A stretch of DNA of 64,000 nt, taken from assembly GCF_039539005.1 (NCBI RefSeq), contig NZ_BAABCP010000001.1:248001-312000 (forward strand), in the 5' to 3' direction. The position numbers and the translations under genes were made by a program. Position 1 is the first letter of the stretch. The number at the start of each line of letters is the position of its first letter. The notes beneath the pieces were generated by a model that was given only the letters and a program-made list of their open reading frames with translations, did not search any database and had not been told where the DNA came from. Source of the stretch: Microbacterium soli (GTDB lineage: Bacteria > Actinomycetota > Actinomycetes > Actinomycetales > Microbacteriaceae). This document shows positions 55,759 through 64,000 of the stretch, in pieces.

Positions 55759-56366
55759 TTGACCTCCTTGGTCAGGGTTCCATTGGATTCGATGTACCGG
55801 TCGCCCGAGGCGGGACAGATCCACGTTCCGTCACTGTCGCCGGCAACCAACGGAACACCATGCTCCCCCACCCACCCGATCCTGTGGGCAGGCACCCCAG
55901 CGACAAGAGCGTAGGCGGGGACGTCGACGACCACCACGGCACCCGCTGCGACGGTGGCCCAGGCCCCGATCGTGACAGGTGCAACGCAGGTCGCGCGTGC
56001 GCCGATGGCCGCACCGCGTTCGATCGTCACTCCGACTGGTTCCCAGTCGTGAGCGCTCTTGAGGCTGCCGTCGGCGTTGATGGCGCGCGGATAGGTGTCA
56101 TTGGTGAGCACGACGGCGGGCCCGACGAACACGCCGTCGGCGAGGACGGCCGGCTCATAGACGAGCGCATAGTTCTGCACCTTGCAGTTGTCGCCCATCC
56201 GCACACCTGTACCGATATAGGCACCGCGGCCCACGATGCAGTTCTCCCCCATACGCACACCTTCTCGCACCTGGGCAAGATGCCAGATCGACGAGCCGTC
56301 GCCGATCTGCGCGTCACCGGACACGTCTGCGGACTCGACGATCCGCACGCGATTGGAATTGGTCAC
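55755..56366 (-). CDS. left-handed beta-helix N-acetyltransferase (WbpD/WlbB-like)
   Basis: The 203-residue protein is a hexapeptide-repeat acyltransferase, with repeats from about 'ADVSGDAQIGDGSSIWHLAQ' to 'APVTIGAWATVAAGAVV'. 'KVQNYALVYEPAVLADGVFV' and 'VLTNDTYPRAINADG' match the subgroup (WbpD, WlbB) that acetylates the 3-amino group of UDP-GlcNAc(3N)A. The Asn-Asp in 'LTNDTYPR' is the conserved catalytic neighbourhood of this subgroup. The GTG at 56366 follows AAGGAG at five bases. It is coupled by GTGA to the DegT gene. A 78-base gap separates it from the upstream glycosyltransferase. Confidence 0.93.
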   Translation of the reverse strand: MTNSNRVRIVESADVSGDAQIGDGSSIWHLAQVREGVRMGENCIVGRGAYIGTGVRMGDNCKVQNYALVYEPAVLADGVFVGPAVVLTNDTYPRAINADGSLKSAHDWEPVGVTIERGAAIGARATCVAPVTIGAWATVAAGAVVVVDVPAYALVAGVPAHRIGWVGEHGVPLVAGDSDGTWICPASGDRYIESNGTLTKEVK

Positions 56367-56444
56367 GAAGCTCCTTGCGCGCCGGCGGACGAGCCGGTGC
56401 ATCGGAATTCTATCTTCGCCGAGCCCTGCTCCCCTGAGTGCACG

Positions 56445-57614
56445 CTAACCGCCGAGCACGACGTCCGCGGAACGACCAGCCACAGCACTCGCCGAGATGT
56501 GCTCCTGCGCCCAGGAAACCAGCCGGTCAGCATCCACACGCGGCTTCGCCTGCAGCATCTCGTCCAGCGCGTCGGCCAGTTCAGTCTCGTCGTACGCCAC
56601 GCCGCGCCCCAGACCGTTCTGCTCCACCATGGACCGCACGGGATTCGGACCCGCGTAGGCGACCGGAGTGCCCACGGCGACGGACGCGTAGAGCTTCGTG
56701 GGGACGGCGAAGTCATACCCCTGCCCGGGAACCAGCGACGCGATGCTCACCCGAGCGCCGCGCAGCCATGCTGCGGCTTCCGGCGACGGCACGGTATCAA
56801 CGAACCTGATCCTCGGCGAGAGTCCGGACTCGGCGGCAGCCGCGCGCATGCCCTCCCAGGACGACCCCTGCCCCACGAAGGCGGCTGTGAGCCCAGGGCG
56901 CCGGCGGAGCACCTCAACGACTGAGCGGACGGCGAGTTCCGCGCCGTGCCATTCGCTGGCGGATCCGACATAGACGATGTCCGCAGGCTCACGCACAGTC
57001 GGGCCCGAAGGTGAGAACAGATCGAGATCGACCCCGTGACCCACGACATGAGGCGACACGCCCGGGGCGAGCTCGGCCACACGGTGTGAGACGCCGTCGG
57101 TGACGGCGAGGACCGATCGCGCCCCTCGCAGCGCGAACGCTTCCATCCACCGGACGACGCCGAGGATCAGACCGGACGCCCCGGTGGCCTGCGCGGCATC
57201 CGACCAGATGTCGGCCGCGTAATATACGTACGGTCTGCGGATCACCGCGCAGACCAGCCGCGTGAACAGCCCGGTCGTGGGCGGTGGTTCGCACAGATAC
57301 ACATCGGCCCGGGGTCCGAACAGGATCCGCAGAGCCAGCGGTACATCGAAACTCAGGTACGGAAGGTATCCGCGCACATAGCCCGAGCGGTCCCGAAGGA
57401 CAGGCCAGCGCCGGACCTCCACGCCGTCAGGATCGGAGATCGAATCGCGACCCGGAGGCCGCGTCGTCAGCACCCGCACCCGTGCCCCACGCTCTCGAAG
57501 CCGGACGGCGAGCGCACTCAGACGCAGGGACGCCGCCGCGGGCTCCGGAGAGAAGATCCGACTCACGATCACGACACGCGCGCTCTTACCGAAAGCCCGC
57601 TTCTCCTGCGCCAT
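56445..57614 (-). CDS. GT4-type glycosyltransferase (intact paralogue)
   Basis: The 389-residue GT-B enzyme has 'VVIVSRIFSPEPAAASLRL' at the start, 'CEPPPTTGLF' and 'YVYYAADIWSDAA' in the acceptor half, and 'VYVGSASEWHGAEL', 'FVGQGSSWEGM' and 'PTKLYASVAVGTPVAYAG' in the donor half. It is the complete version of the deleted gene at 45859. The start has AAGGAG at six bases before the ATG at 57614. It is the first gene of the minus operon carrying the WbpD/E/B-like enzymes, so it may transfer the sugar they make. Acceptor and donor are not proven. Confidence 0.9.
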   Translation of the reverse strand: MAQEKRAFGKSARVVIVSRIFSPEPAAASLRLSALAVRLRERGARVRVLTTRPPGRDSISDPDGVEVRRWPVLRDRSGYVRGYLPYLSFDVPLALRILFGPRADVYLCEPPPTTGLFTRLVCAVIRRPYVYYAADIWSDAAQATGASGLILGVVRWMEAFALRGARSVLAVTDGVSHRVAELAPGVSPHVVGHGVDLDLFSPSGPTVREPADIVYVGSASEWHGAELAVRSVVEVLRRRPGLTAAFVGQGSSWEGMRAAAAESGLSPRIRFVDTVPSPEAAAWLRGARVSIASLVPGQGYDFAVPTKLYASVAVGTPVAYAGPNPVRSMVEQNGLGRGVAYDETELADALDEMLQAKPRVDADRLVSWAQEHISASAVAGRSADVVLGG

Positions 57615-57687
57615 CCGCGCTCCTTTCCTGGCCCGAGTCCCACGGCCCGGTGCAGGATCCGATAGAAACACCTGACACAATGGAACC

Positions 57688-58386
57688 ATGTCGATGAGCG
57701 CGCTGCCGCCGCGAAGACCCGACAGCCGTGCCTGGGTCGTTGTTCCGCTGTACAACGAGGCGGATGTCATCGGAGATGTCGTCCACGCGTTGCGAGCGGA
57801 GTTCGTGAACGTCGTCTGCGTCGATGACGGCTCGAGCGATGAGTCAGCCCGCGCAGCCGTGGAGGCTGGAGCGCGACTGGTCAGCCATCCTGTCAACCTC
57901 GGACAGGGCGCGGCGCTGCAGACCGGCATCGATTTCGCCCTGATGCATCCCGGATGCGAGCACATCGTGACCTTCGACGCGGACGGTCAGCACAGGGTCG
58001 AGGACGCGGTGGCCATGCTCGACGTCTCCCGGTCGGAGGATGTCGCCGTCGTCTTCGGCTCTCGCTTCCTCGACGACAGGACACGGCCCGGCGCCGTGAA
58101 GAAGCTCATTCTCAAGACCGCGGTCTGGGTGACCAACATGACCACCGGAATGCGCCTCACTGACGCGCACAACGGGCTTCGTGTGCTCCGCCGGGATGCT
58201 GCGCAGCTGATCGACCTCAAACAGGATCGTATGGCGCATGCCACGGAGATCGTCCTTCAGATCGGACGCAGTCGCCTGCCCTGGAAGGAGTTCCCCGTGG
58301 AACTGCTGTACACCGACTATTCGAAGGCGAAGGGGCAGAGCGTCCTCAATTCCGTGAACATCCTCGTCGACCTGGTGGTGAGGTGA
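57688..58386 (+). CDS. family 2 glycosyltransferase (DPM/GtrB-like, soluble)
   Basis: The 232-residue GT-A enzyme has 'AWVVVPLYNEADVIGDVV', 'VNVVCVDDGSSDESA', the acidic 'IVTFDADGQHRVEDAVAM' motif and 'HNGLRVLRRDAAQLIDL'. It lacks the C-terminal membrane helices of GtrB and DPM synthases, but the next gene is a small DUF2304 membrane protein, and the pair is common. It is likely to make or use a polyprenyl-phosphate sugar. The ATG at 57688 has CACAAT six bases upstream and no ribosome binding site; a second ATG follows two codons later. Confidence 0.9.
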   Translation: MSMSALPPRRPDSRAWVVVPLYNEADVIGDVVHALRAEFVNVVCVDDGSSDESARAAVEAGARLVSHPVNLGQGAALQTGIDFALMHPGCEHIVTFDADGQHRVEDAVAMLDVSRSEDVAVVFGSRFLDDRTRPGAVKKLILKTAVWVTNMTTGMRLTDAHNGLRVLRRDAAQLIDLKQDRMAHATEIVLQIGRSRLPWKEFPVELLYTDYSKAKGQSVLNSVNILVDLVVR

Positions 58387-58389
58387 CGC

Positions 58390-58776
58390 ATGTGGATCCA
58401 GATCCTGCTGATCACCGTGATCGTCGTGCTCGCGGTGATCATGATGCGTCGCACGGGTGCCGACAGTCACCTCGCGATACGGCGTCTGCTGTTGCTGCTG
58501 TTCGTAATCGCAGCAGTGCTCTCCATCCTCTTCCCGCAAGGGCTGACCTGGCTTGCACGACTGGTGGGTGTCGGTCGAGGTACTGACCTAGTGCTGTACG
58601 CGCTGGTTACGATCTTTCTGTCTGTGGTTTACTCACAGCATCGGAAGAACGTTGCGCTGCAGCGCAATATCACGCTTCTCACCCGTCGCATGGCGGTCAA
58701 TGAAGCTCTCGCCCGAGAGTCGGCTGTCGAAACAACCCGAGTTCGTCCGCCAGACGACTCCGGACCCGCAAGCTGA
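58390..58776 (+). CDS. DUF2304 membrane protein
   Basis: The 128-residue protein has three hydrophobic segments (about 3-20, 31-52 and 66-83) with 'QGLTWLARLVGVGRGTDLVLY' between the second and third, the hallmark of DUF2304. A helical cytoplasmic tail follows. DUF2304 proteins lie next to family 2 glycosyltransferases and are thought to anchor or assist them. The ATG at 58390 follows the glycosyltransferase stop by three bases. It ends three bases from the converging DUF6541 gene, with no visible terminator. Confidence 0.9.
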   Translation: MWIQILLITVIVVLAVIMMRRTGADSHLAIRRLLLLLFVIAAVLSILFPQGLTWLARLVGVGRGTDLVLYALVTIFLSVVYSQHRKNVALQRNITLLTRRMAVNEALARESAVETTRVRPPDDSGPAS

Positions 58777-58779
58777 TTC

Positions 58780-60684
58780 TCAGCGGCAGGCTGTGATCCG
58801 CCAGAGTGAAGCCGCACCGACTTGGGCGACCTTATCGAAGCCCTCCGTCATCGCGAATCCCGTCAGGCCCGGCATTTCCCACCTTCCCGCGCCGTCCGAG
58901 CTACTTCCGAAGTCGAGGACGTAATCCACTCCGATCTCGCGAACAGCCGCGCACACCGATGGATCATCGATGAGGTGGACAAGATCGTGACGCAATGCCT
59001 GGAAGTACTCGTCCTCGGGCATTGACCATGTTCGCGGCACGACATCGACACCGCTGAGAGCGTAGCCGAACGCTGCCCCCGCCGACGGGTTCCCGAGCAC
59101 ACGGTCATCGGCGCCGACGTAGTCGGGGAGGCTCTCAAGCAGGTCGCGCTCATCCGTGGAGAGGTAGGACGTGGAGCTCTCCGCATAGGTGTCGTTCTTC
59201 GGATCCGCGGGCACGGCCGTCCAGACTACGGTCTCGGCGACGACAGCGGCCAGCAGGGTCCCGGCGACGATAGTCGGCGCGACCCGCGATCGCCGGGCGA
59301 TCCATGCAGCGGCCGCGTCGACGGCCACCGCTCCCAGCGGGATGACCACGAGCGGCATCATGGCGACGAAGCGATGCGGGTCCGCATACCAGGCCGCCAG
59401 GAGTCCTCGCACCGTCCCGTTCTGCACTGACACCGCCACGACGGCCAGCAGCGCGATGACGGCCGCATGCACGACCAGCCATCGCAGCGCGCCGACGCGG
59501 AGCGCCGCGAGCACGCCGAGCAGGGCCAGCACGCTCATCGAGATCATCGGACCGGGACCGGCACTCGCGTTCAGCAGCAGCTCCAGCGCCGCATCCGCCG
59601 CCGGCTTCTGCTGCACCCACAGCCCGCTGGAGCTGATGTGCGTCATGCCTAGCCAGACGACCGACCCGGCAACGAGCACGCCGACGCAGGCCGCCAGCCG
59701 ACGGCGGCGAACCGGGACCGGGAGGGAACGCAGGCCTCGCCCCAGCGCCCAGAGCGCCAGAAGCACCGCGCAGATCAGCGCGTTCAGCAGCACCGCGGGC
59801 TGCGCGAGGGCGATCCCGCTCAGCCCGACCAGTGTGGTGATCGTGAGCAGCCAGGTTCGTCGGCCCCGCCCTCCCATCGGGACCTCGGCGGGTTCACGGC
59901 GCACGGCGGCGACCAGAAGGGCAAGAAGACCGGGCAGCACTGCCAGGGCGAGCGCGTACGGGTACAGCACGCCGAAGTCGAGCATCGAGAAGGGAAAAGC
60001 GAACAGCGACGGCGCCATGACGGCAGCCGCGACGGAGGCCGTCGTCCTGCCCCGCACAGCGCTCCGAACGAACGCCGTGATCGACAACGTCCACAGCGGT
60101 CCGGCGATGACGATGGCGACGGCGTTCGCGGCGACGGTGATGTCCGTGCCGGTGGCGTCGACCACCAGGGAGGCCAGTCCGTGCCAGGCAGCCGGGTAGA
60201 AGGTGGTGGCGCCGAGGACACCGGAGACGTCCAGTGACGATGCGCTCCCCTGCTCCTGGATGAAGCGCAGCGCGTTCAGATGGAACGTGGCGTCGTTGGT
60301 CTGGGAGATGTTCTGTGGGTCGTGGATGACGGCCGCCATCCGGACCATCCCCAGCAGGGCTCCTGCTGTCACGGCGGCGGGCACCGCCCAAGATCGCCGT
60401 GTACGCACGACGGAAGCCGCCTGCGGCCGGAGCGCACGCCCGATGACGACGGCGACGATCACCAGGAGCAGCATCGCGGCGGACGCGCTCCACAGCGTCC
60501 ACCGCACTCCCACCAGACCCAGCAGGACCGCGCTGACCGCGATCGCGGCGATGCCCGCCGCCGGCGCGAACCCCCATGCTGCCATGCCCCGAAGCCTCAG
60601 CCCGTAGGCGACGGCCAGACCGGGCAGCAGCGTCAGGAGGAGCACACTCAGAGCCGGGAGCGCGGCGGTGAGCCAGCCTGTCAT
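58780..60684 (-). CDS. DUF6541 family polytopic membrane protein
   Basis: The 634-residue protein has about twelve to fourteen membrane helices and a C-terminal extracellular domain. 'LPGLAVAYGLRLRGMAAWGF' near the start and 'NDATFHLNALRFIQEQG' with 'TFYPAAWHGLASL' in the first large loop are typical of actinobacterial DUF6541 proteins, whose layout resembles GT-C glycosyltransferases. The loop Asp-containing 'TNDATFHLN' may be the catalytic acid if so. The ATG at 60684 overlaps the stop of a 34-codon leader ORF (ATGA), and its own ribosome binding site is weak. Function is not established; a GT-C sugar transferase is the best guess. Confidence 0.88.
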   Translation of the reverse strand: MTGWLTAALPALSVLLLTLLPGLAVAYGLRLRGMAAWGFAPAAGIAAIAVSAVLLGLVGVRWTLWSASAAMLLLVIVAVVIGRALRPQAASVVRTRRSWAVPAAVTAGALLGMVRMAAVIHDPQNISQTNDATFHLNALRFIQEQGSASSLDVSGVLGATTFYPAAWHGLASLVVDATGTDITVAANAVAIVIAGPLWTLSITAFVRSAVRGRTTASVAAAVMAPSLFAFPFSMLDFGVLYPYALALAVLPGLLALLVAAVRREPAEVPMGGRGRRTWLLTITTLVGLSGIALAQPAVLLNALICAVLLALWALGRGLRSLPVPVRRRRLAACVGVLVAGSVVWLGMTHISSSGLWVQQKPAADAALELLLNASAGPGPMISMSVLALLGVLAALRVGALRWLVVHAAVIALLAVVAVSVQNGTVRGLLAAWYADPHRFVAMMPLVVIPLGAVAVDAAAAWIARRSRVAPTIVAGTLLAAVVAETVVWTAVPADPKNDTYAESSTSYLSTDERDLLESLPDYVGADDRVLGNPSAGAAFGYALSGVDVVPRTWSMPEDEYFQALRHDLVHLIDDPSVCAAVREIGVDYVLDFGSSSDGAGRWEMPGLTGFAMTEGFDKVAQVGAASLWRITACR

Positions 60685-60785
60685 GACCCCGCCGCCCGGC
60701 TCGGGCCGAGAACCCGTCCGTCGACCGTGCCCGCATCGAGGAGATGGGGGGACGGCGGTGCGTCCTGCGCGCGGGAGGTTCTCAC
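60681..60785 (-). CDS. 34-aa leader ORF coupled to the DUF6541 gene
   Basis: A GTG at 60785 lies six bases after TAGGCT (minus strand, 60792-60797), the leaderless arrangement used by other genes here. The frame stays open for 34 codons (product starting VRTSRAQDAPPS) and stops in a TGA that overlaps the ATG of the DUF6541 gene. It is in a different frame from that gene. It may couple translation of the membrane protein to a leaderless transcript. No domain is recognised. The rest of the gap up to 60998 (about 200 bases) shows nothing I can name. Confidence 0.45.
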   Translation of the reverse strand: MRTSRAQDAPPSPHLLDAGTVDGRVLGPSRAAGS

Positions 60786-60997
60786 CCGGACAGCCTATGC
60801 GAACCCGGTTCCGCGGACTCCGAGCGGCGGAGGCTCGGCCGCGTGACCGGGATCCGACGAGCCCAGGTGGGACGGAGGCACCGCATGAGAGACTATCCAA
60901 TGGCCATCGCGCTCGTCCGCCGAGCCCGCACGGCCCCGTCTCACGCCGACGCCGTTACAGGCGCGCCGGGGCGGCGATCGAGGATTGGAGACCCCAG

Positions 60998-62299
60998 GTG
61001 AAGTTGAGCGTTGTCGGATGCGGCTACCTCGGTGCAGTGCACGCCGCTGCGATGGCGTCGATCGGGCATGACGTCGTCGGGATCGACGTCGACGAGGCGA
61101 AGATCGCGCAGCTGGCCTCCGGCAGAGCGCCGTTCTTCGAGCCGGGGTTCGACGAGCTGCTCACACGGACGATCGGGGAGGGGAACCTGCGGTTCACCAC
61201 CTCCGCGGCCGAGGCGCGCGATGCGACCGTCCACTTCATCGCCGTGGGCACTCCGCAGCGCGAGGGCGAGGACGGCGCCGACCTCCGTTTCGTGGATGCC
61301 GCGATCGACGCACTCATCCCTCATCTCAAGCCCGGTGACGTCCTCGTGGGCAAGTCGACGGTTCCCGTCGGCACCGCCGCTCGCCTGGCCGAGAGGATCA
61401 CTGGCACCGGCGCCGAGTTGGTCTGGAATCCGGAGTTCCTCCGCGAGGGGTTCGCTGTGGCCGACACCCTCTCCCCCGATCGGATCGTGTACGGTGTCGC
61501 GGACGTGGACAGCGAGGCTGTCGCGATCCTCGACGCCGTGTACCACCCGGCCATCGAGGCGAGGACTCCCCGCATGGTCACCGACTACGCGACCGCCGAG
61601 TTGGTCAAGGTCTCGGCGAACGCGTTCCTGGCGACCAAGATCTCCTTCATCAACGCCATCTCGGAGATCGCCGACGCCACTGGTGCAGATGTGACGCAGT
61701 TGGCCGATGCGATCGGATACGACGCCCGCATCGGCCGGCGGTTTCTCAACGCGGGCATCGGCTTCGGTGGTGGTTGTCTCCCGAAGGACATCCGAGCATT
61801 CGCCAGCCGGGCCGAGGAGCTGGGCCACGGCCGCGCGCTCCGCTTCTTGCGCGAAGTGGACGAGATCAATCTGCGCCAGCGCGATCGGGTCGCCGAGCTC
61901 ATCACCGCGGAGCTGGGCGGCTCGGTGGTGGGCAGGCGCATCGCGATCTTGGGGCTCGCCTTCAAGCCGAACTCCGACGACACCAGGGACTCCCCTGCTC
62001 TGGACATCGCACTGCGGATGCACGGCCTTGGGGCGAATGTGGTCGCATACGACCCCGAGGCCGTCGCCACCGCACGGCGGGTGCACCCGCATCTGACTTA
62101 CGCGAACACCCTGGAGGATGCGCTGCGCGGAGCCGAACTGGTCTCGGTCCTCACCGAGTGGCGTCAGTTCGTCGATCTGGATCCGGTCATCGCCGCCGCC
62201 TCCGTCGCCTCTCCGACCATCATCGATGGCAGGAACTGCCTGGACCCGCAGCGCTGGATCGAGAACGGGTGGAGGTACCGTGGCCTCGGTCGCCACTGA
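60998..62299 (+). CDS. ugd: UDP-glucose 6-dehydrogenase
   Basis: The 433-residue enzyme oxidises UDP-glucose to UDP-glucuronate with two NAD. It has 'LSVVGCGYLGAVHAAAMAS', 'GKSTVPVGTAARLAE', 'WNPEFLREGFAVADTL' and the catalytic Cys in 'GIGFGGGCLPKDIRA'. The G-G-G-C-L-P-K-D form is that of UDP-glucose dehydrogenases and differs from the G-G-H-C-I-P of the 42695 gene, so two different uronates are likely made. The GTG at 60998 has GGAG eight bases upstream. The gene overlaps the acyltransferase that follows by 20 bases. Confidence 0.95.
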   Translation: MKLSVVGCGYLGAVHAAAMASIGHDVVGIDVDEAKIAQLASGRAPFFEPGFDELLTRTIGEGNLRFTTSAAEARDATVHFIAVGTPQREGEDGADLRFVDAAIDALIPHLKPGDVLVGKSTVPVGTAARLAERITGTGAELVWNPEFLREGFAVADTLSPDRIVYGVADVDSEAVAILDAVYHPAIEARTPRMVTDYATAELVKVSANAFLATKISFINAISEIADATGADVTQLADAIGYDARIGRRFLNAGIGFGGGCLPKDIRAFASRAEELGHGRALRFLREVDEINLRQRDRVAELITAELGGSVVGRRIAILGLAFKPNSDDTRDSPALDIALRMHGLGANVVAYDPEAVATARRVHPHLTYANTLEDALRGAELVSVLTEWRQFVDLDPVIAAASVASPTIIDGRNCLDPQRWIENGWRYRGLGRH

Positions 62300-64000
62300 C
62301 CGCGAGGCACTCCCCGCACGCATCGGCGCGAGAGCAGCCCGCGCGGTCCGCGGCGACATCCAGGCGCTCCGCGCCTACGCGGTGGCCGCCGTCGTCCTGT
62401 TCCACGTCTGGCCGCGCGCCGTCACCGGCGGCTACGTCGGCGTGGACGTGTTCTTCGTCATCTCCGGGTTCCTCATCACCGGACAGCTGGTGCGCCTGCG
62501 GGAGCGCGGAGCGCTCCTGCTGTCCGCGTTCTGGGCGGCGCGGGCACGGCGGCTGCTTCCGGCGGCGCTCCTTGTTCTCATCGTCAGCACCGGGCTGACT
62601 CTGCTGTTCGCCCCGGCGTCCCTGGTCACGCAGTATCTGCGCTCGATCATCGGGAGCACCGCGTACGTGGAGAACTGGGTTCTCGCCGCCGATGCCATCG
62701 ACTACCTGGCAGCGGACAACGCGCCGCCGATCGCCCAGCACTACTGGTCGCTGTCGGTCGAGGAGCAGTTCTACATCATCTGGCCGCTCGTCGTGATCGT
62801 CGGGATGCTCTGGGGCGCGCGTCGGCGTCTGCTGGGTCTGATCGTCGCGCTCACCGCAGGCAGCCTGGTGTACAGCGTCGTCGCCACCTTCACCGACCCG
62901 TCGGCCGCCTACTTCGCCACGCCGTCACGGGTGTGGGAGTTCGGCCTGGGCGCCGTGGTGGCGCTCCTCCCCACCCTGGCGATACCACGCGTGATCCGCT
63001 CCGTGATGTGGGTCCTCGGCTGGCTCGCGCTGCTCCTCTCCGCGTTCGTCCTCAACGCGGCCACGCCCTTCCCCGGCTATGCGGCGATCCTCCCGGTCGC
63101 CGCTGCCGCCGCCGTCATCGCCGCCGGCCCGGAGGCTCCGTTCGCGGCCGCGCGGGTCCAGGATCTGCGCCCGCTCCAATGGGTGGGGGACAACTCCTAC
63201 GGCATCTACCTGTGGCACTGGCCGCTGGTGGTCATCGCCCCCGCCGTCCTCGGGCGCCCGCCCCGGCTGGCGGAGAACATCACCCTGGTCTGCCTCACCG
63301 TCGTCGCTGCGGCACTCAGCAAGAGGTTCGTTGAGGATCCGCTCCGGTTCGGGGCTCTCAGCAGGGTGCGCCCACGGTGGATCCTCATCGGCGTCGCCGC
63401 ATCGATGGCCGTGGTCATCACCACCGCAGCGCTGCCCATACAGCTGCTGTTCGCCTCGGCGACGACGAAGACGGAGCAGGCCAGGACACAGCTCCTGGAC
63501 CCCACAGAATGCCGCGGGGCTAGCCTCCTGCTCGAGCCGGGCTGCGCCCAGCAGCGTGCCAAGGGCTCCGTCCCGGCGGCGGATCTCGTCCCACCGCTCA
63601 CCGGGCTGTATGACGACACCGGGGGCGCGTTCTCGTGCTATCAGTCCGACAGCTCCATCGCCATCGTGCCCTGCCATCTCGGATCGGATGCTGCAGACAG
63701 CGTCCGCATCGCAGTGACCGGTGACTCGCACGCCGCCATGCTGACCCCGGCCTTCCGCGACATCGCCGAGGAGAACAACTGGGCCGTCGATGTCTACGTC
63801 GGACGCGGCTGCGTCTGGGCCGACGACCCGGACCCGAACTGCGCAACGCGACTCGTTGCGCTCAACGCCGATCTGCTCTCGCACCACTACGACGCGATCA
63901 TCGTCACGGCGTGGAACCAGCTCACTCTGGATGACACGCAGCGCACCGCACGCGCCGAGCAGTTCGTATCGGTGTGGCGGGATGCCGCCGCCGCAGGGAT
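62280..64000 (+). CDS. acyltransferase-3/SGNH protein, cut by the window end
   Basis: The 5' part of an OafA-type membrane acyltransferase that O-acylates surface glycans; the frame is open to the last base, so the 3' end is missing. Residues 25-370 hold ten or so membrane helices with 'RGDIQALRAYAVAAVVLFH', 'GGYVGVDVFFVISGFLI', 'HYWSLSVEEQFYIIWPLV' and 'NSYGIYLWHWPLVV'. The SGNH domain begins near residue 475 with 'VRIAVTGDSHAAMLTPAF', the catalytic Ser in G-D-S-H. The GTG at 62280 follows GGAGG by four bases. It is the intact counterpart of the decayed gene at 44051. Acyl donor and glycan target are unknown. Confidence 0.92.
   Translation, partial: MASVATDREALPARIGARAARAVRGDIQALRAYAVAAVVLFHVWPRAVTGGYVGVDVFFVISGFLITGQLVRLRERGALLLSAFWAARARRLLPAALLVLIVSTGLTLLFAPASLVTQYLRSIIGSTAYVENWVLAADAIDYLAADNAPPIAQHYWSLSVEEQFYIIWPLVVIVGMLWGARRRLLGLIVALTAGSLVYSVVATFTDPSAAYFATPSRVWEFGLGAVVALLPTLAIPRVIRSVMWVLGWLALLLSAFVLNAATPFPGYAAILPVAAAAAVIAAGPEAPFAAARVQDLRPLQWVGDNSYGIYLWHWPLVVIAPAVLGRPPRLAENITLVCLTVVAAALSKRFVEDPLRFGALSRVRPRWILIGVAASMAVVITTAALPIQLLFASATTKTEQARTQLLDPTECRGASLLLEPGCAQQRAKGSVPAADLVPPLTGLYDDTGGAFSCYQSDSSIAIVPCHLGSDAADSVRIAVTGDSHAAMLTPAFRDIAEENNWAVDVYVGRGCVWADDPDPNCATRLVALNADLLSHHYDAIIVTAWNQLTLDDTQRTARAEQFVSVWRDAAAAG

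Noticed and set aside
60890-60997. Promoter for ugd in the gap before 60998
   Set aside because: A few AT-rich stretches are present (TATCCAAT near 60895) but none has convincing spacing to a -35 or to the start.

Overview
The window reads as a high-GC actinobacterial chromosome, most likely Microbacteriaceae and close to Microbacterium. Three things point there. The gene order mtrA-mtrB-lpqB-comF-hpf-secA and the DUF3499/metallopeptidase/whiB/manA neighbourhood follow the actinobacterial (mycobacterial-type) order. Start and stop codons overlap as ATGA/GTGA almost throughout. Many genes have a TANNNT hexamer 6-8 bases before the start codon with no ribosome binding site, which is the actinobacterial leaderless arrangement. 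No tRNA, rRNA, CRISPR array or insertion sequence was seen. The genus is an inference; no database was searched.

Layout. 0.1-4.2 kb: a hypothetical gene, a small helix-turn-helix gene, a SAF-domain/CpaE-like ATPase pair and an AlaA-type aminotransferase. 4.2-15.0 kb (mostly minus): secA, hpf, comF, lpqB, mtrB, mtrA, with a PadR regulator, a 40-codon ORF and a coiled-coil protein inserted on the plus strand. 15.2-21.0 kb: a five-gene operon with GPDPase-membrane-like, DUF4129, DUF4350, MoxR and DUF58 proteins. 21.1-24.8 kb: furA-katG and a divergent aquaporin around a symmetric Fur-type operator. 24.9-33.6 kb: SpoIIM-like, RDD, DUF3499, a degenerate metallopeptidase-fold protein, DUF5719, a large membrane protein with a degenerate GT2 domain, WhiB and ManA.

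33.7-42.6 kb is a cell-wall galactan locus: two O-antigen-ligase-like polytopic proteins, GlfT2 and GlfT1-like galactofuranosyltransferases, a small anchored protein, the Wzm/Wzt exporter and UDP-galactopyranose mutase.

42.7-62.3 kb is a surface-glycan region that looks more variable. Two operons converge on a 21-bp hairpin at 53.64 kb. The plus operon holds two glycosyltransferases (one with an in-frame internal deletion), an ABC flippase-type transporter, an N-acetyl-sugar amidotransferase, HisH and HisF paralogues, and a third glycosyltransferase. The minus operon holds a glycosyltransferase, a left-handed beta-helix N-acetyltransferase, a DegT aminotransferase and a Gfo/Idh/MocA oxidoreductase. 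With the WbpA/WecC-type dehydrogenase at 42.7 kb these match, step by step, the Pseudomonas Wbp route to a diacetamido uronic acid whose acetamido group becomes an acetamidino group (WbpA, B, E, D and WbpG-HisH-HisF). Only the C2 epimerase is missing from the window. This inferred amidino-sugar glycan pathway is the most interesting content. A decayed acyltransferase pseudogene lies between the galactan and amidino-sugar regions. The window ends with GT2/DUF2304, a DUF6541 membrane protein preceded by a coupled leader ORF, UDP-glucose dehydrogenase and an acyltransferase cut by the window edge.
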